A DNA stretch of 27,822 bases, taken from Acanthaster planci (lineage: Eukaryota > Echinodermata > Asteroidea > Valvatida > Acanthasteridae). Position 1 is the stretch's first letter. Every line of letters begins with the position of its first letter. A program made the position numbers and the translations under genes. The notes under the pieces are model-generated. The model was given only the letters and a program-made list of their open reading frames with translations, had not been told where the DNA came from and ran no database searches. The stretch is from assembly GCF_001949145.1 (NCBI RefSeq), contig NW_019091721.1:4196-32017 (forward strand), written 5' to 3'. Of the stretch, positions 10,401 to 19,216 are shown piece after piece.

Positions 10401-13400
10401 TTCATGTACTGTACATTTACATAAACTATTCATAATGATGTGGAATTTTTTTTTTCCTGTCTCTTGGGTTGTGAAAAAACAAACCATTTTCAGTAGGTAA
10501 CCATTTTGTCTGTGTGTTATTTTGCTTGAATAGAGTTGTACTCGTGAATATTCTGGAAATTCATATTTCCCATGGCCATTTATGATTTATACTCATCAAC
10601 AATTTAACAACAGTCGGCATCGAGTGCACACTGTCATGCATGATGTTGGAGCAGAAAACATTACTGCCAAAGAAGATTGTTGAAATTGGGGGGGGAGATG
10701 CGGACTAGTGAAAATGCTGCTGGACTAGAAAAAAGCCATCACTGCTGGTCTGGCTGGCAAGTGAGAAAAAAAGTCAAGGGCAAACCGTGGAAACGATGTT
10801 AAACCTTTAATTCTGGAGAAGTAGACCATGAGACCATTTGTTGAACTTGCCCGTGATACACAGCCTGTCACTGTATAACAAATATTCCTCCGATGTGGGG
10901 GCCTTGGAGTGTTGCCAAACTTTAATGAGAAATATTGTTGAAATATTATTCAGGTGACTTTCAAGGGCCATTATTTGTTGTGTTTGACTTAATGTTTAAA
11001 ATTTGGCCAACATATCTGGTGTTTTCTAGCCAGACAAATAATCCTTCCACTGAGCAATGATGCTGTGCCTTGAGGCTCAGTGTTGACCTTGGCCTTGGCT
11101 GTTCCTATGTGCAACTGAATGAGGGTTTCAGTTTAAAAGTGGGTTTCTGTCTTCAGACTATTTCAAAACACTTTATTGAAATTGTATTAAAGGCAGTCAC
11201 CGTTATAATGTACGTACATGAGAAGCATGCAATTGTTCAGAGAACAGAATAAAGACGGCTGATTTATAACTTTGGGTGATGCATGGTGATACAACTCATT
11301 CATTTTATATAGGGCCTTGACCATGAAGGTCAAAGCCGTGGCCTTAGTCGGGGCATTGAAGGTCTTGGCTAGTAGCCTTTGAAGGTCAATCCTTAGCCTT
11401 AGGCTGCGGTGACTGAGGCCAGTTTAATTGTAAAAATATCCTAGCATGGAGTGGTTTAGAAAAAAAAAGTCAGCAGTGCTACCAGAAAACTGACATGACC
11501 ACCGCCCTCATGTGTGCTTTGCGACATTCTCCTTCGGCTACAGGAGGCAAGGGAGCAGATCAACAGGTGCATGGTGGCGATGAGGTCACAGGCCGACACG
11601 GAAGATCCCGAGGAGATCAAACGGAGGGCTATGGCCAATCCTGAGGTGCAGAAAGTCCTGAGCGACCCAGCCATGCGAATCATCCTGGAACAGATGCAGA
11701 GCAACCCCGGTGCCCTCCAAGAGTAAGTTTGCTGGAAAGGATCTCTGGGATTGCGATTGTTTTCATCTTGCCCTTGAAAATCACCTTTGTACCTCAGTTA
11801 ACCCTATTTTTGATTTTTGTTTCGTTATTTAAAAGCGACTTTGGTGCCTTTTTGATTTTTAAAGCTTATGAGCATATCCATTATTTTCATAGTCATGAGC
11901 AAAACTGTGATGTCATCCTGGGGAAAAGCCCTCATTGGTACATTGATTTGTGCACAAAAATGCTTGAATTTTGAAATTTTGCTCACCTACAATTCTCTGG
12001 CGACTCATTGAGAAAAGTGCATGGCTGATCATTTGTAATTGTTTCTCAGAAAAGTTTTTGAACATTCTTGTTTCACAATTTGAGTATAAAAAGGTAGTAA
12101 TAAAGCACAAACAGTCCTATATGTTTACCAAAGTGTATGTTTTAACACACTTAACCCAAAAGGGATGTCAGATAGTGTTTTGGGCATGGGGAAGGCACAA
12201 AAAGCATGGTCAAGAAAAGTTTGTCTCTAGGTCCCTTGAAGGGCCTGCAATATCACCGGCCTGCCAGTAAGATGGTAAACTACTCAGGGGGGTTGATCAT
12301 TAAATGGCAGAAAGAAGCCACTGAAGACTCATTTGTATGACACGAGACCTGAGTTTACTCAGAGATTTAAGGGGAGTCCTTGAATTTTTTACCTTGGGGG
12401 GGTTTTGTGAAATCTGTGAAATCATTTTTATTCAAAAGCAAGGTAATCCACGTACAAGTTGTTTAACCACTTCCTGCCAGGTGGGATTTGCATATGTGGG
12501 ATGAGTTGCCAGAGGACTTTCAAGATTTTCTGTTTCCAAAATTCTTCAAAAATTCATTACTTCATTAACTGGATGCTTACACCCACACAAATTACCGTCT
12601 GGTCGCTACTCTAATCTGATAGGCAACCTCCATTGACACCCGAGTATTGCAGCCGGGCCTGCCACCCAGTTAAGAGAGCCCACATTGTGCGGTGTTGCAT
12701 AATTTCCCTTGTTCCGGAAATTGGCCAAGTGCATTCAAAACAATGACGGATTACCTCTGCTAATGCCAGCACTCTGCTGAAAAATATTGGCACTTCCAGC
12801 AGCTCGATCTTTTGTTACAAGGCCCAGCTCCTTTGTCCGATTTCGGGCACCTTGGCTATGCGTACAAACCCAAGGTCTCCGGTACTGGGAACCCCGGCAC
12901 CGGCTTGTTAAAAACTGATATGTGGGAACACAGATAATGCAGTCGGGGTAGATTATCCACTTCACACCGAGCTGTTATCGATTTTCATACTGCTGGGTTG
13001 GGCGCTTTTTCGTTTTTTTCCGTTTTCAAAATTCTTCAAAAATTCACATCTTTATTTGCTGGACACGTACACCCAAAAGAATAAGTGTCCTGTGTCGACT
13101 CTAATCTGACAAGCAACCTCCATCGACGCGTGAGTATTGCAGCCAAGCATGCTGCATGATAAAGAGCCCCCATTATGTGGTGTTGCATAATTTCCTCTCT
13201 GTTCTGGGAATTAGTCCAGGCTGGTGTTGCTATGCAGCGCACATGATCCATAAGGGTGAACTGGGCCATTCATCGGGCACACCGGCACAATTAACGCTGC
13301 ACAATGCAGCCAGATTCCACAAGCATGCCGCGGTACAGTATTTTATCACTAGTCGCTGGAACGCCTGTTTTTGTCCCCGCTGATAATCCGTGGGTGCTGG

Positions 13401-14429
13401 CAGCGGCAAACAATGATACTGTTTCAAAACAATGACAGATTATTTAAATATACACATATGTTGGGTAAGGGCAAAAGCCGTATTTAAATGACAGATTACC
13501 TCTGCTAATGGCCAGCACTCTGCACTAATACTGCTGACTGCAGCATACAAACCTTCACTGGCAAGTCCTAGCAGCCCCATCTTTTGTTTCTAAGTTTGGT
13601 CACCACAGCCATGAATAAAGGTCCAGTTTTCCAGTCTCGTGAACCCATTGCTGCCCATCAGTGATGGAAATACCTTCACTGATAGCCCAAACTTTTTACT
13701 GTCAGCAAATAAACTTGTTTCTAAAAATACCCAGTGACTTTTTTTTTTTTAAGTTACAAATTTCAGGCACCCCAGCCTCATGGGCCACGCACCGTGTCTC
13801 CAGTACCAAGCACCCTGGCACAAAGTGGTTAAAGATGACAATCCTCATGCTCCCAATGCTAGTTCCAGATTAGAGATAAAAGAGTTGTGTCAACTGGATT
13901 TTCTGAAAAAATGGAAAATATGTTTTCTCAAAGTGACGTTTTACCTGTAATTATAGCGACACAGAGTATTCAATAAGTAAAATGATGGCCATTGTGTGAT
14001 TAAAACCCATCGACCCTCGACTCAACATCTTTTGTATGTTTGATAGATATGCACAAACTGGTTTATGGAGTGTTGGCCAATTGACATTTCTGTACCCTGA
14101 ACAAGTGCCTCCCTACAGTTGAGGAAAACTGTCCTGCCAAAATGCTGTCAGAAGTTTCAGTAATCTTTACCAGTTTGAGCTTGCAGTATGCTGTAATTAC
14201 ATTGCATTTATTTCCTGCTAAATCTGTTAACTGCAGAGCACTTGATCAGATTTTGAACAGTACAGGGACAAATGGGTTAACCCTTTCTGTTTGGCACTGA
14301 TTAAATGAACAGAGTTCCTATTCTAAATTTTTTTGTGTTTGGTTTCTTGTCAACAGGCATATAAAGAATCCAGAAATTGCCGCCAAGTTGGATGTACTGT
14401 TGCAGGCTGGCCTTATCGCAATTCGTTGA
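1202..14429 (+). CDS. STIP1: STIP1/Hop, Hsp70-Hsp90 organising co-chaperone (coding exons 2-13; first exon not assigned)
   Basis: Joined exons: 1202-1411, 2040-2181, 2855-3008, 3246-3450, 4075-4201, 5116-5218, 5597-5717, 6530-6626, 7352-7513, 9263-9366, 11544-11722, 14357-14429. All junctions are GT-AG and phases match throughout (1677 nt, 558 codons plus TGA). Seen: TPR1 at residues about 1-115, a DP1 module about 120-190, an acidic/Lys linker with EEPMEID about 220-230, TPR2A about 235-355, TPR2B about 365-475 and DP2 about 485-558 ending GLIAIR, as in vertebrate STIP1. Clamp residues that bind the EEVD tails are kept: K5, N9, N40, K70, R74 in TPR1, and the equivalent K/N/N/K/R sets in TPR2A and TPR2B. 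Known of the family: a cytosolic scaffold that receives Hsp70-bound clients and passes them to Hsp90, restraining Hsp90 ATPase. The human protein has three residues before the first residue of exon 2, so a very short coding part of exon 1 is missing here. Identity is essentially certain; only the start is open. Confidence 0.96.
1412..2039 (+). other. STIP1 intron 2
   Basis: Contains the unresolved base at 1453 and a T-rich tract before the acceptor at 2039. I see no further gene or repeat. Confidence 0.8.
2040..2181 (+). CDS. STIP1: STIP1 coding exon 3 (end of TPR1)
   Basis: The acceptor TTTCTGCAG is preceded by a run of T. The exon starts with GYSRKAAAL, giving the Lys/Arg pair of the TPR1 clamp across the exon 2/3 junction. 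The donor is ACAG|GTGCAA and the exon leaves in phase 1. The frame can be read on to 2282 without a stop, but similarity ends at 2181 and exon 4 fits this phase exactly. Confidence 0.92.
2182..2854 (+). other. STIP1 intron 3
   Basis: The exon 3 frame runs on to a TAA at 2280-2282. The rest is AT-rich with no recognisable element. Confidence 0.8.
2855..3008 (+). CDS. STIP1: STIP1 coding exon 4 (DP1 module, first part)
   Basis: The acceptor is CCCAACAG and the donor AGCAG|GTTAGA; phase goes from 1 to 2. It encodes a Gly/Pro/Ser-rich linker, then [17 protein letters not shown], the Asp-Pro-containing helices of DP1. Confidence 0.94.
3246..3450 (+). CDS. STIP1: STIP1 coding exon 5 (end of DP1 and charged linker)
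   Basis: The acceptor is TTTTCCAG and the donor CTAAG|GTCCGT; the exon leaves in phase 0. It starts with [19 protein letters not shown] (DP1) and continues into an Ala/Lys/Glu/Ser-rich linker with KEEPMEID, matching the linker before TPR2A. The donor is weaker than average (GTCCGT) but is the only one that meets exon 6 in frame. Confidence 0.93.
3451..4074 (+). other. STIP1 intron 5
   Basis: Contains the foldback element at 3535-3664. The 126-codon open frame at 3683-4063 has no recognisable motif and no flanking gene signals, so I treat it as chance. Confidence 0.75.
3535..3664. mobile_element. Short foldback element, about 45 bp arms
   Basis: The left arm 3535-3579 and right arm 3621-3664 are reverse complements with very few differences (core TAGCACTGTCTATCCTAC). 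The arms end CTGATTTT/AAAATCAG and enclose about 41 bp. It is MITE-like, about 130 bp, and lies within STIP1 intron 5. Confidence 0.85.
4075..4201 (+). CDS. STIP1: STIP1 coding exon 6 (TPR2A, first part)
   Basis: The acceptor is GTGCTTAG and the donor GCAG|GTCAGT; phase goes from 0 to 1. It encodes [21 protein letters not shown] and FLTNRA, the first two clamp segments (K, N, N) of the Hsp90-binding TPR2A domain. Confidence 0.94.
4202..5115 (+). other. STIP1 intron 6
   Basis: Intron of 914 bp. I see no coding exon and no clear repeat structure. Confidence 0.75.
5116..5218 (+). CDS. STIP1: STIP1 coding exon 7 (TPR2A, middle)
   Basis: The acceptor is CTTTTGGTAG and the donor GCAAA|GTGAGT; phase goes from 1 to 2. 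It encodes [21 protein letters not shown], then [10 protein letters not shown], with the third clamp Lys at the exon end. Confidence 0.93.
5219..5596 (+). other. STIP1 intron 7
   Basis: Intron of 378 bp, with nothing beyond splice signals. The open frame across it into exon 8 is a read-through of the intron. Confidence 0.75.
5597..5717 (+). CDS. STIP1: STIP1 coding exon 8 (end of TPR2A)
   Basis: The acceptor is GTCTTGCAG and the donor AAGAG|GTACAA; the exon leaves in phase 0. It encodes [19 protein letters not shown] and [13 protein letters not shown], the last motif being highly conserved in Hop proteins. Confidence 0.94.
5718..6529 (+). other. STIP1 intron 8, with a small inverted repeat
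   Basis: The segment 5823-5961 is bounded by TTTGCACTTTCAAGT and its near complement CACTTGAAAGTGAAA. Inside it CCCTCCCA (from about 5851) can pair with TGGGAGGG (near 5882). It may be another small foldback relic. The rest of the intron is unremarkable. Confidence 0.5.
6530..6626 (+). CDS. STIP1: STIP1 coding exon 9 (TPR2A-TPR2B connector)
   Basis: The acceptor is TGTGTGTAG and the donor AAAAG|GTAGGT; phase goes from 0 to 1. It encodes a charged helix followed by [20 protein letters not shown], opening TPR2B with its first clamp Lys and Asn. Confidence 0.94.
6627..7351 (+). other. STIP1 intron 9
   Basis: Contains the 88 bp tandem duplication (6941-7116) and further decayed CAACAG/AATCCAAC-like motifs as far as about 7255. 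No exon is seen. Confidence 0.75.
6941..7116. repeat. 88 bp tandem duplication in STIP1 intron 9
   Basis: Units 6941-7028 and 7029-7116 both start CAACCCAACAGTTGCAG and both end TATAATT, with only a few substitutions between them. The high identity suggests recent origin. Downstream fragments resembling CCTGCTGAATCTAACA suggest older, decayed units. Confidence 0.93.
7352..7513 (+). CDS. STIP1: STIP1 coding exon 10 (TPR2B core)
   Basis: The acceptor is CCTGCTCAG and the donor TTCT|GTAAGT; phase goes from 1 to 1. It encodes [20 protein letters not shown] and AYTKLAEF, matching TPR2B, including the clamp Asn. Confidence 0.95.
7514..9262 (+). other. STIP1 intron 10
   Basis: Intron of 1.75 kb, AT-rich, with several medium open frames on both strands (for example 8437-8805). 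These carry no recognisable protein motif. I see no defined repeat. Confidence 0.7.
9263..9366 (+). CDS. STIP1: STIP1 coding exon 11 (end of TPR2B)
   Basis: The acceptor is TTCGTTACAG and the donor AATGCT|GTAAGT; phase goes from 1 to 0. It encodes [19 protein letters not shown], giving the last Lys and Arg of the TPR2B clamp, and ends DLDPANA. Confidence 0.94.
9396..9597. mobile_element. piggyBac-type MITE, copy 1 (about 200 bp)
   Basis: Bounded by TTAA at 9396-9399 and 9594-9597. The ends are inverted: TTAACCCCTTAACACTTG on the left, and TTAACCCCTTAACGCTGG as the complement of the right. A TTAA target site followed by CCN-rich termini is typical of piggyBac-superfamily elements. There is no internal coding capacity. 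Confidence 0.75.
10201..10231. repeat. Perfect 13 bp inverted repeat with 5 nt loop
   Basis: TATTTATAGCACA (10201-10213) is exactly complementary to TGTGCTATAAATA (10219-10231), around the loop TTACA. It lies in a stretch rich in ACATGTA palindromes in intron 11. Its function is unknown. Confidence 0.8.
11544..11722 (+). CDS. STIP1: STIP1 coding exon 12 (DP2 module)
   Basis: The acceptor is CGGCTACAG and the donor CAAGA|GTAAGT; phase goes from 0 to 2. It encodes [20 protein letters not shown] and [13 protein letters not shown], the DP2 module needed for client activation in the family. Confidence 0.95.
11790..12270 (+). repeat. Interspersed repeat family R, copy 1
   Basis: Shares a near-exact string of 25 bases (beginning CATGAGCAAAACTGTG, near 11895) with the complement of the repeat at 22080-22580. 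Weaker collinear similarity continues on both sides, including TTTTGTTTC and CTTTNTGATTTTTA upstream and AAAGGGATGTCA about 260 bp downstream. Boundaries are approximate. A short shared peptide (HLTQKGCQI here, HLTEKGCQI there) may simply reflect the shared DNA. Confidence 0.65.
12463..12911. mobile_element. piggyBac-type MITE, copy 2 (about 450 bp)
   Basis: Starts TTAACCACTTCCTGCCAGG at 12463 and ends GGCACCGGCTTGTTAA at 12911. It is similar over most of its length to the next element and, in opposite orientation, to 19646-20199; shared words include CTAATCTGA, GAGTATTGCAGCC and GTTGCATAATTTCC. No protein is encoded. It is probably a non-autonomous element with the TTAA insertion preference. 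Confidence 0.8.
12974..13832. mobile_element. piggyBac-type MITE, copy 3 (longer, internally duplicated)
   Basis: Adjacent to copy 2 and in the same orientation. The right end CCTGGCACAAAGTGGTTAA (to 13832) is intact; the left end near 12974-12995 is decayed (ATACTGCTGGG, compare TTGCTGCTGGG in copy 4). It shares GAGTATTGCAGCC and GTTGCATAATTTCC with copy 2. An internal insertion or duplication is marked by AATGACAGATTA at about 13432 and again near 13487, so copy 3 is nearly twice as long as copy 2. Confidence 0.7.
14357..14429 (+). CDS. STIP1: STIP1 terminal coding exon 13 with stop
   Basis: The acceptor is TGTCAACAG. It encodes [19 protein letters not shown] then IAIR and TGA at 14427-14429. 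The C-terminus matches vertebrate STIP1. Confidence 0.95.
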
Positions 14430-15749
14430 CGGAGGCTTAGCGTCCTATTTGTGTGTGTCCAAGCCATCGTGTTCTGTACATGTTAACACCGGCAAACTTA
14501 GATGGTGGGAAGTTCGTATGACTGGAGAAGATTTTTTTACCAGCTGCTTGAAATTTGAGGTTTTGACCAAAGTATTGCAAACTATTACTCAAATTTTAAA
14601 TATCAGAGATTTGTCAGTTGTTTCCTGTACTGTGTTGAGAAAAACATAATGAAATTTGAATTGTATTTCTCTCTGTTCTTTCTTTGTTATGGTTGTTGGC
14701 TTTGGAGTATGATGAAAGAGTCCATCTGTAGTTGCCTGATGTACGTAACTTTGTGAATACCATGCACTTCACTTAACGCTTATGATAGGGTCCACACCAA
14801 CCCGGGTACCTGTGTGGAAAATTTAGATTAGGAATATGGGTAAGACCTTTTTTTTTTAAAATTTTCACACAAGTTGAAAGGAACACTTAGATGAAAGGGA
14901 ACTTTGATGCTGTTGAAGAAACTTAGTTGGGGGGGGCCCGGGAAAATACCTGGCGCAACTGCAAAGGGCATTATTGTATCAAATTGTTGCCGCATCCAGA
15001 AGTAGTCGAGGATAAAATAAACGTTGATATCTTGTGTGAAACCATGACTTGAGTTGAGACATTGATTTTTGAAAACATGAAAGTTAGGTACAAATTACCT
15101 GTGTCCTACTAGATTTTCAAAAATAGGCAACTTTCTGATTTCTCTTTGGTCAGACCAAAAAAAAAAAAGTTTGAAGGATTGCGCATACATGTATACCAAT
15201 TAGAACTTCTCAGTTTATGGGGAAATTAAAGATACAATTCTTTCAAGAAGCTTGAAATATTTCAAGGCTGCTGATAAATGTGATACATGTACATGTAACA
15301 TGGCAGAAGCGTTCTAGCTCTGGAAAAAAAGATAGCGAATGATTTCAAACAGGAAGAATCCAAATGAAAGCTGGCGCAAGTCATTTTAACTAGCTGCTTG
15401 AAGCTGCAAGAAATGGAATGAGTCGGAATTACGCAAATCAAAAACCAGTGGGAAGGGGCTGTATTGTCATCGTTTAGTTTTAAGTAAAACTAGGTTTTCA
15501 AGTTTCTTTTGTTCTGTCAAAGTGGAACAGAATTATTTCAAATGAATTTTTTTTACTCCTAGTGAAATTCACACAAAGCATTATTTTTTTTGTGTCACAA
15601 ATGAAGTAACAAACTCATGCTTTCAAGCAATGTGGAAGCTCCTTGGCATAATAGAGTGTCTGGAAAATGCCTGGTTGCAGAAATCATGCGATGTACATTT
15701 TCCAGTGACTTGTTGCTTCTTTTTTGTTGTAAATACAATAATGAATCAA

Positions 15750-15755
15750 AATAAA
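15750..15755 (+). promoter_or_regulatory. Candidate polyadenylation signal of STIP1
   Basis: AATAAA, about 1.3 kb after the stop, followed within 15-30 bases by a T-rich stretch, which is a suitable downstream element. The alternative signal at 15016-15021 would give a UTR of about 0.6 kb. Confidence 0.35.
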
Positions 15756-17463
15756 TACCCTTCTGATTTTTCTCGTAGTTGACTAGGATTGTACACTTGC
15801 TATATTAAAAACTGAGTCAAGTGTCTTAAGGGCCTAATTGACAAAAGGTATTTTTCTGTGGTAACCCCCTTCAAAATAGACCCATTGTCTTCCCATTCTT
15901 GAGACGGAAAGGACTGAACTGAAACTTGGTGTCATCATAATGCCAGTTACCATTTTTAACGTTACAAGTTGCAAAAATTAGCCTCATGGACTGCTAGTTG
16001 ATGATATCAAAGTACATGTAGTTTATTTTCTGCTCAATCATTTATGAAAAAAAAAATTAGGCACAGTATTTGTAACATATTTGATGTACTCACCAATGAC
16101 ATTTGTGTGTAATATAAAAATAATTCAGTACATAAATTACCTACCAAAAAGAGCTTCAGAGTAACACACATGTATTTGATTGCTCCACACAACACACATC
16201 ACTTTTCACAATTTACAGATGAGCGAAATAGTTGTCTTGCAGAATTTAGGGGGTTTAGAGATACATAGACATACAATAAACAAAGTTGGTATGGCAGTTA
16301 TACACAGTCTATAATACTGTTGGCATATGTTACGTGAACATTTAGGTTTACATTGTCCATTGTGGTTATACTGTGGGCAAACTTTCTCAACATTGGTTAT
16401 AGCATTTACACAGCAAAACACTGCCATTTTTCTTTCGGGAAAACAAATTCTTCCATAAACTGATGCTCAGATTTGTTCATTTTCCGTAGATTTGTTCAGT
16501 TTCAGTATTGTTTATGTCGGGACTTGTTTGAAATGTTTATGACGAAACTGAAAACAGGTTGCTTACACTTTGTTTATAATATTCTTATGGAACAACTAAC
16601 CAGTAACTGCATCTACAGTTTCCTGTGAACCCATTGGGGGGGGTTGCTTGGCATACTGAAATCCCAATAGTGTAGTTTGCCTCTCTAAATTGGAGTTCAT
16701 TTCATGTATTAATGCAACTCTTTTGTAGGATTTTCACTGGAAGAAATCGTTTCTGGTCAACCAACACTTTGATTGCAACATGCGACAAACATGAAAAAAC
16801 AAAGGAACACAAATTTAAAAACAAAGATTATTGCAGAATATAAAAAGTATCAGCGACAACCCTCATTCTTGTTTGACTTCCACACTACTTGACATTCTCG
16901 GTTTGTTGACTCAAAAAGCTGCATAGGTTTGATTTTTGTATCTGTTCATTCACAACAAAATATAACTTTTAAAGTACTGTCATTGCATTAATATAAAATT
17001 ACATTTCTTCATTAAACAGTTCATGATCATTTACATCCTCACACATCTTTTTAAGTGTTAATTTACCTTGTCAAATTTTTAGAGCTAGTGTTAAACTATC
17101 AAAAATACAAAGAAAACAATTCTTAAAACATTTCAGACACCATCTCTCGATGTTTGACACCATGATACCGGTACATAGCTTGGAGATACATCCAGGCCAC
17201 AGTGTTATATATTCAAATGCCAGGGCACAATACTTTCTGAACACGTGTGAGCAAAACTATGGAATGCTCAAAATTTGAGTACATTCTTTGTACATTTCTA
17301 TATGACCCAATAGGCCCATGTACTTGCTTTGTTTACATGTGCCCTTTTCTGTGGGAGCCAAGTGGGGATGACCGATTTGAAACTTCCCAGGAAAAGGGGC
17401 ATGCATACAAACAAGCATAACGTCATCAGTACATACGCCTGTATAGTCAAAGGGATTAAAATC

Positions 17464-17562
17464 GGTCAATAGTTATTTCATCAGTCAATAGTAATCATTT
17501 CATCAGTCAATAGGTCTCATTTCAGAAGTCAATCGTTATGTCATCAATCAAGGGTTATTTCA
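17464..17562. repeat. Degenerate tandem repeat of about 20 bp
   Basis: Five imperfect units close to GTCAATAGTTATTTCATCA, with spacings of about 19-22 bp. The later units are more diverged. It lies in the convergent intergenic region and may be transcribed in a 3' UTR. Confidence 0.75.
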
Positions 17563-18631
17563 CTTTGCAACTGGCATTTGTATATTCTGTGCACTGTATA
17601 AGATTCTTGTTTGCTGTGACAATTTGCCAGAATGCTTTTACATATATCAGCATTTAATTCATACGTTGAATTCAGGGCAAATCATTCTCCATTCTGTTCC
17701 ATCTTACTTCAACATGTTCTCCATAAATGCTCATGCACAAAGTGTACAGTGTCTGTTCCTTGGATTGCCTTCAAAGTATTCTACGCATGGGCATGTAGAG
17801 TTTGCGTTTATTAAGTTCACTTTCAAGCAATAGATCACAAGGGTCCAAGCACCTCTTGCCCAGGTCCACACAAAAATCAAATCTTTCAAAAGCTTCTCTT
17901 TCTCTCTCTAGCTATTCAGATTTTTTAATGGAATGTCAAACCATCTCCGACTAAAGAAGTCTTGGCTATGAAAATTACCAATATATCCAGACCTTATCTA
18001 CATGCTAAAGAAATCCCCGATCACTGACGTTATGTGAGTACCTTTTACTTCAGTTTTCAGAGCAAGTTATCAGCGTTAAACAATAATGAAATAGATGACC
18101 AATAAACTGCTCCTAATTGGGGGACATGGAGACTACTGATGAATAGCGATACATAATTTGGACAGTTTGGAATTTAGTTTTCCTCTGTCAGGTATTTGAA
18201 CTATGCAAAGGAAATTGTCATAATAACAACAAAACTTTGATCTAAAATGTAACTTTGCGATTAAACATCTTCCAATATGCTCTGAAAACTTACGCTATCA
18301 CTGACACGTTGACGCTTCAATGGTGGCTTGATATTTAAAATAAAAATGAGGTTGGCACTGGAAATACTGAATTATTTGTATTTTATCGAAACAAACTGAA
18401 CTTGCTTTCTGCCTATCATTTGCATGCTATGGGCAGAATCTGAAACAGCTTAAATCTCTTAAATCAGCCTCAAAATCAACATGATCAATTCAAAATTACA
18501 GCATCTATATAACTATTAGCACCAATACCACTGGCTATGGGTTTCTCTCAAAATGGAAACCAGGAAAATGTGACCAAAAGAGGGCGCTGTCTAAAATACA
18601 ACTGAAGGTATTTATCTCCAGCTTCAGTGAT

Positions 18632-18637
18632 TTTATT
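18632..18637 (-). promoter_or_regulatory. Candidate polyadenylation signal of LYST
   Basis: AATAAA on the - strand, about 0.4 kb after the LYST stop. It is the nearest one I noticed. Other candidates lie at 17807-17812 and 16022-16027, so the choice is uncertain. Confidence 0.3.
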
Positions 18638-19041
18638 GAAAATTATAAATTGTGGGCAATCCTCTGTCAGAAATTATTGAGAAATTATCCGGATATACTT
18701 GAACCTGATGTAGAAACAGGTAATCCTACACATCAAACCAAAAAGAAAGAACGAGAAAGAGACTCCAATCTAATTGAAATCTCAGCCAAAGTAACTTCTA
18801 CATGTGGGTAACCAAAATGACTAACCTATTAAAAATAAAAGCCATCTAAACAGCAATCAGTTATTGCCCTCGGGAGGAAAATTAATCTTAGTACTGGGAC
18901 AAGATAAAAACCGTCATCAGAACCAAAAACTAGATCTATCATTTACAATCTGCCCGCACCTGTCACAATTACCTTACAATTCCCAAACGAGCTGCTTTGT
19001 CATCAATGACACCCTCGCCCCGACCCTGTGAGGCTTTTCTT

Positions 19042-19216
19042 TCAAGGACTCCCAAGGGAGCTGATTTTGTTGTTCCCAGGATTCCGGATCTTCCCGATGT
19101 CGAGGAAGGCCTCCATCTTGGGGGCCCTGCGGCTGCCCTCTTTGTTGCCCCACGTCACCACCAGGCCGTCCTGATTACTAGCCACCAGGTACTGGGAGTC
19201 GTTGGTGAAGGCAAGA
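19042..19216 (-). CDS. LYST: LYST terminal coding exon with stop
   Basis: The acceptor is CTTTTGTAG. It encodes [20 protein letters not shown] and TW, the last WD40 strand. A 35-residue tail rich in Lys, Asn, Gly and Ser follows, then TGA at 19044-19042. The tail shows no similarity to the vertebrate C-terminus I know. Confidence 0.9.

Larger units (their letters stand above)
9367..11543 (+). other. STIP1 intron 11
   Basis: Contains the TTAA-flanked MITE (9396-9597), a perfect hairpin (10201-10231) and a stretch at about 10130-10430 with many ACATGTA motifs. AAGGTCA-like words recur at about 11320-11390. No coding exon is seen. Confidence 0.7.
11723..14356 (+). other. STIP1 intron 12 (largest intron, repeat-rich)
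   Basis: Holds one copy of the interspersed repeat (about 11790-12270) and two adjacent TTAA-type elements (12463-12911 and about 12974-13832). From about 13840 to 14356 I see no element apart from a GGGTTAACCC palindrome near 14274-14283. Confidence 0.8.
14430..19041. other. Convergent intergenic region with the 3' UTRs of STIP1 and LYST
   Basis: No coding exon is seen on either strand. Sequence right of 14429 is STIP1 3' UTR and sequence left of 19042 is LYST 3' UTR, but the cleavage sites cannot be fixed. AATAAA occurs on the + strand at 15016-15021 and 15750-15755. Its complement TTTATT occurs at 18632-18637, 17807-17812 and 16022-16027. The region is AT-rich, with homopolymer runs and the tandem repeat at 17464-17562. 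Confidence 0.75.

Noticed and set aside
14274-14283. GGGTTAACCC as a possible end of another TTAA element
   Set aside because: I found no matching inverted terminus at a plausible distance on either side.
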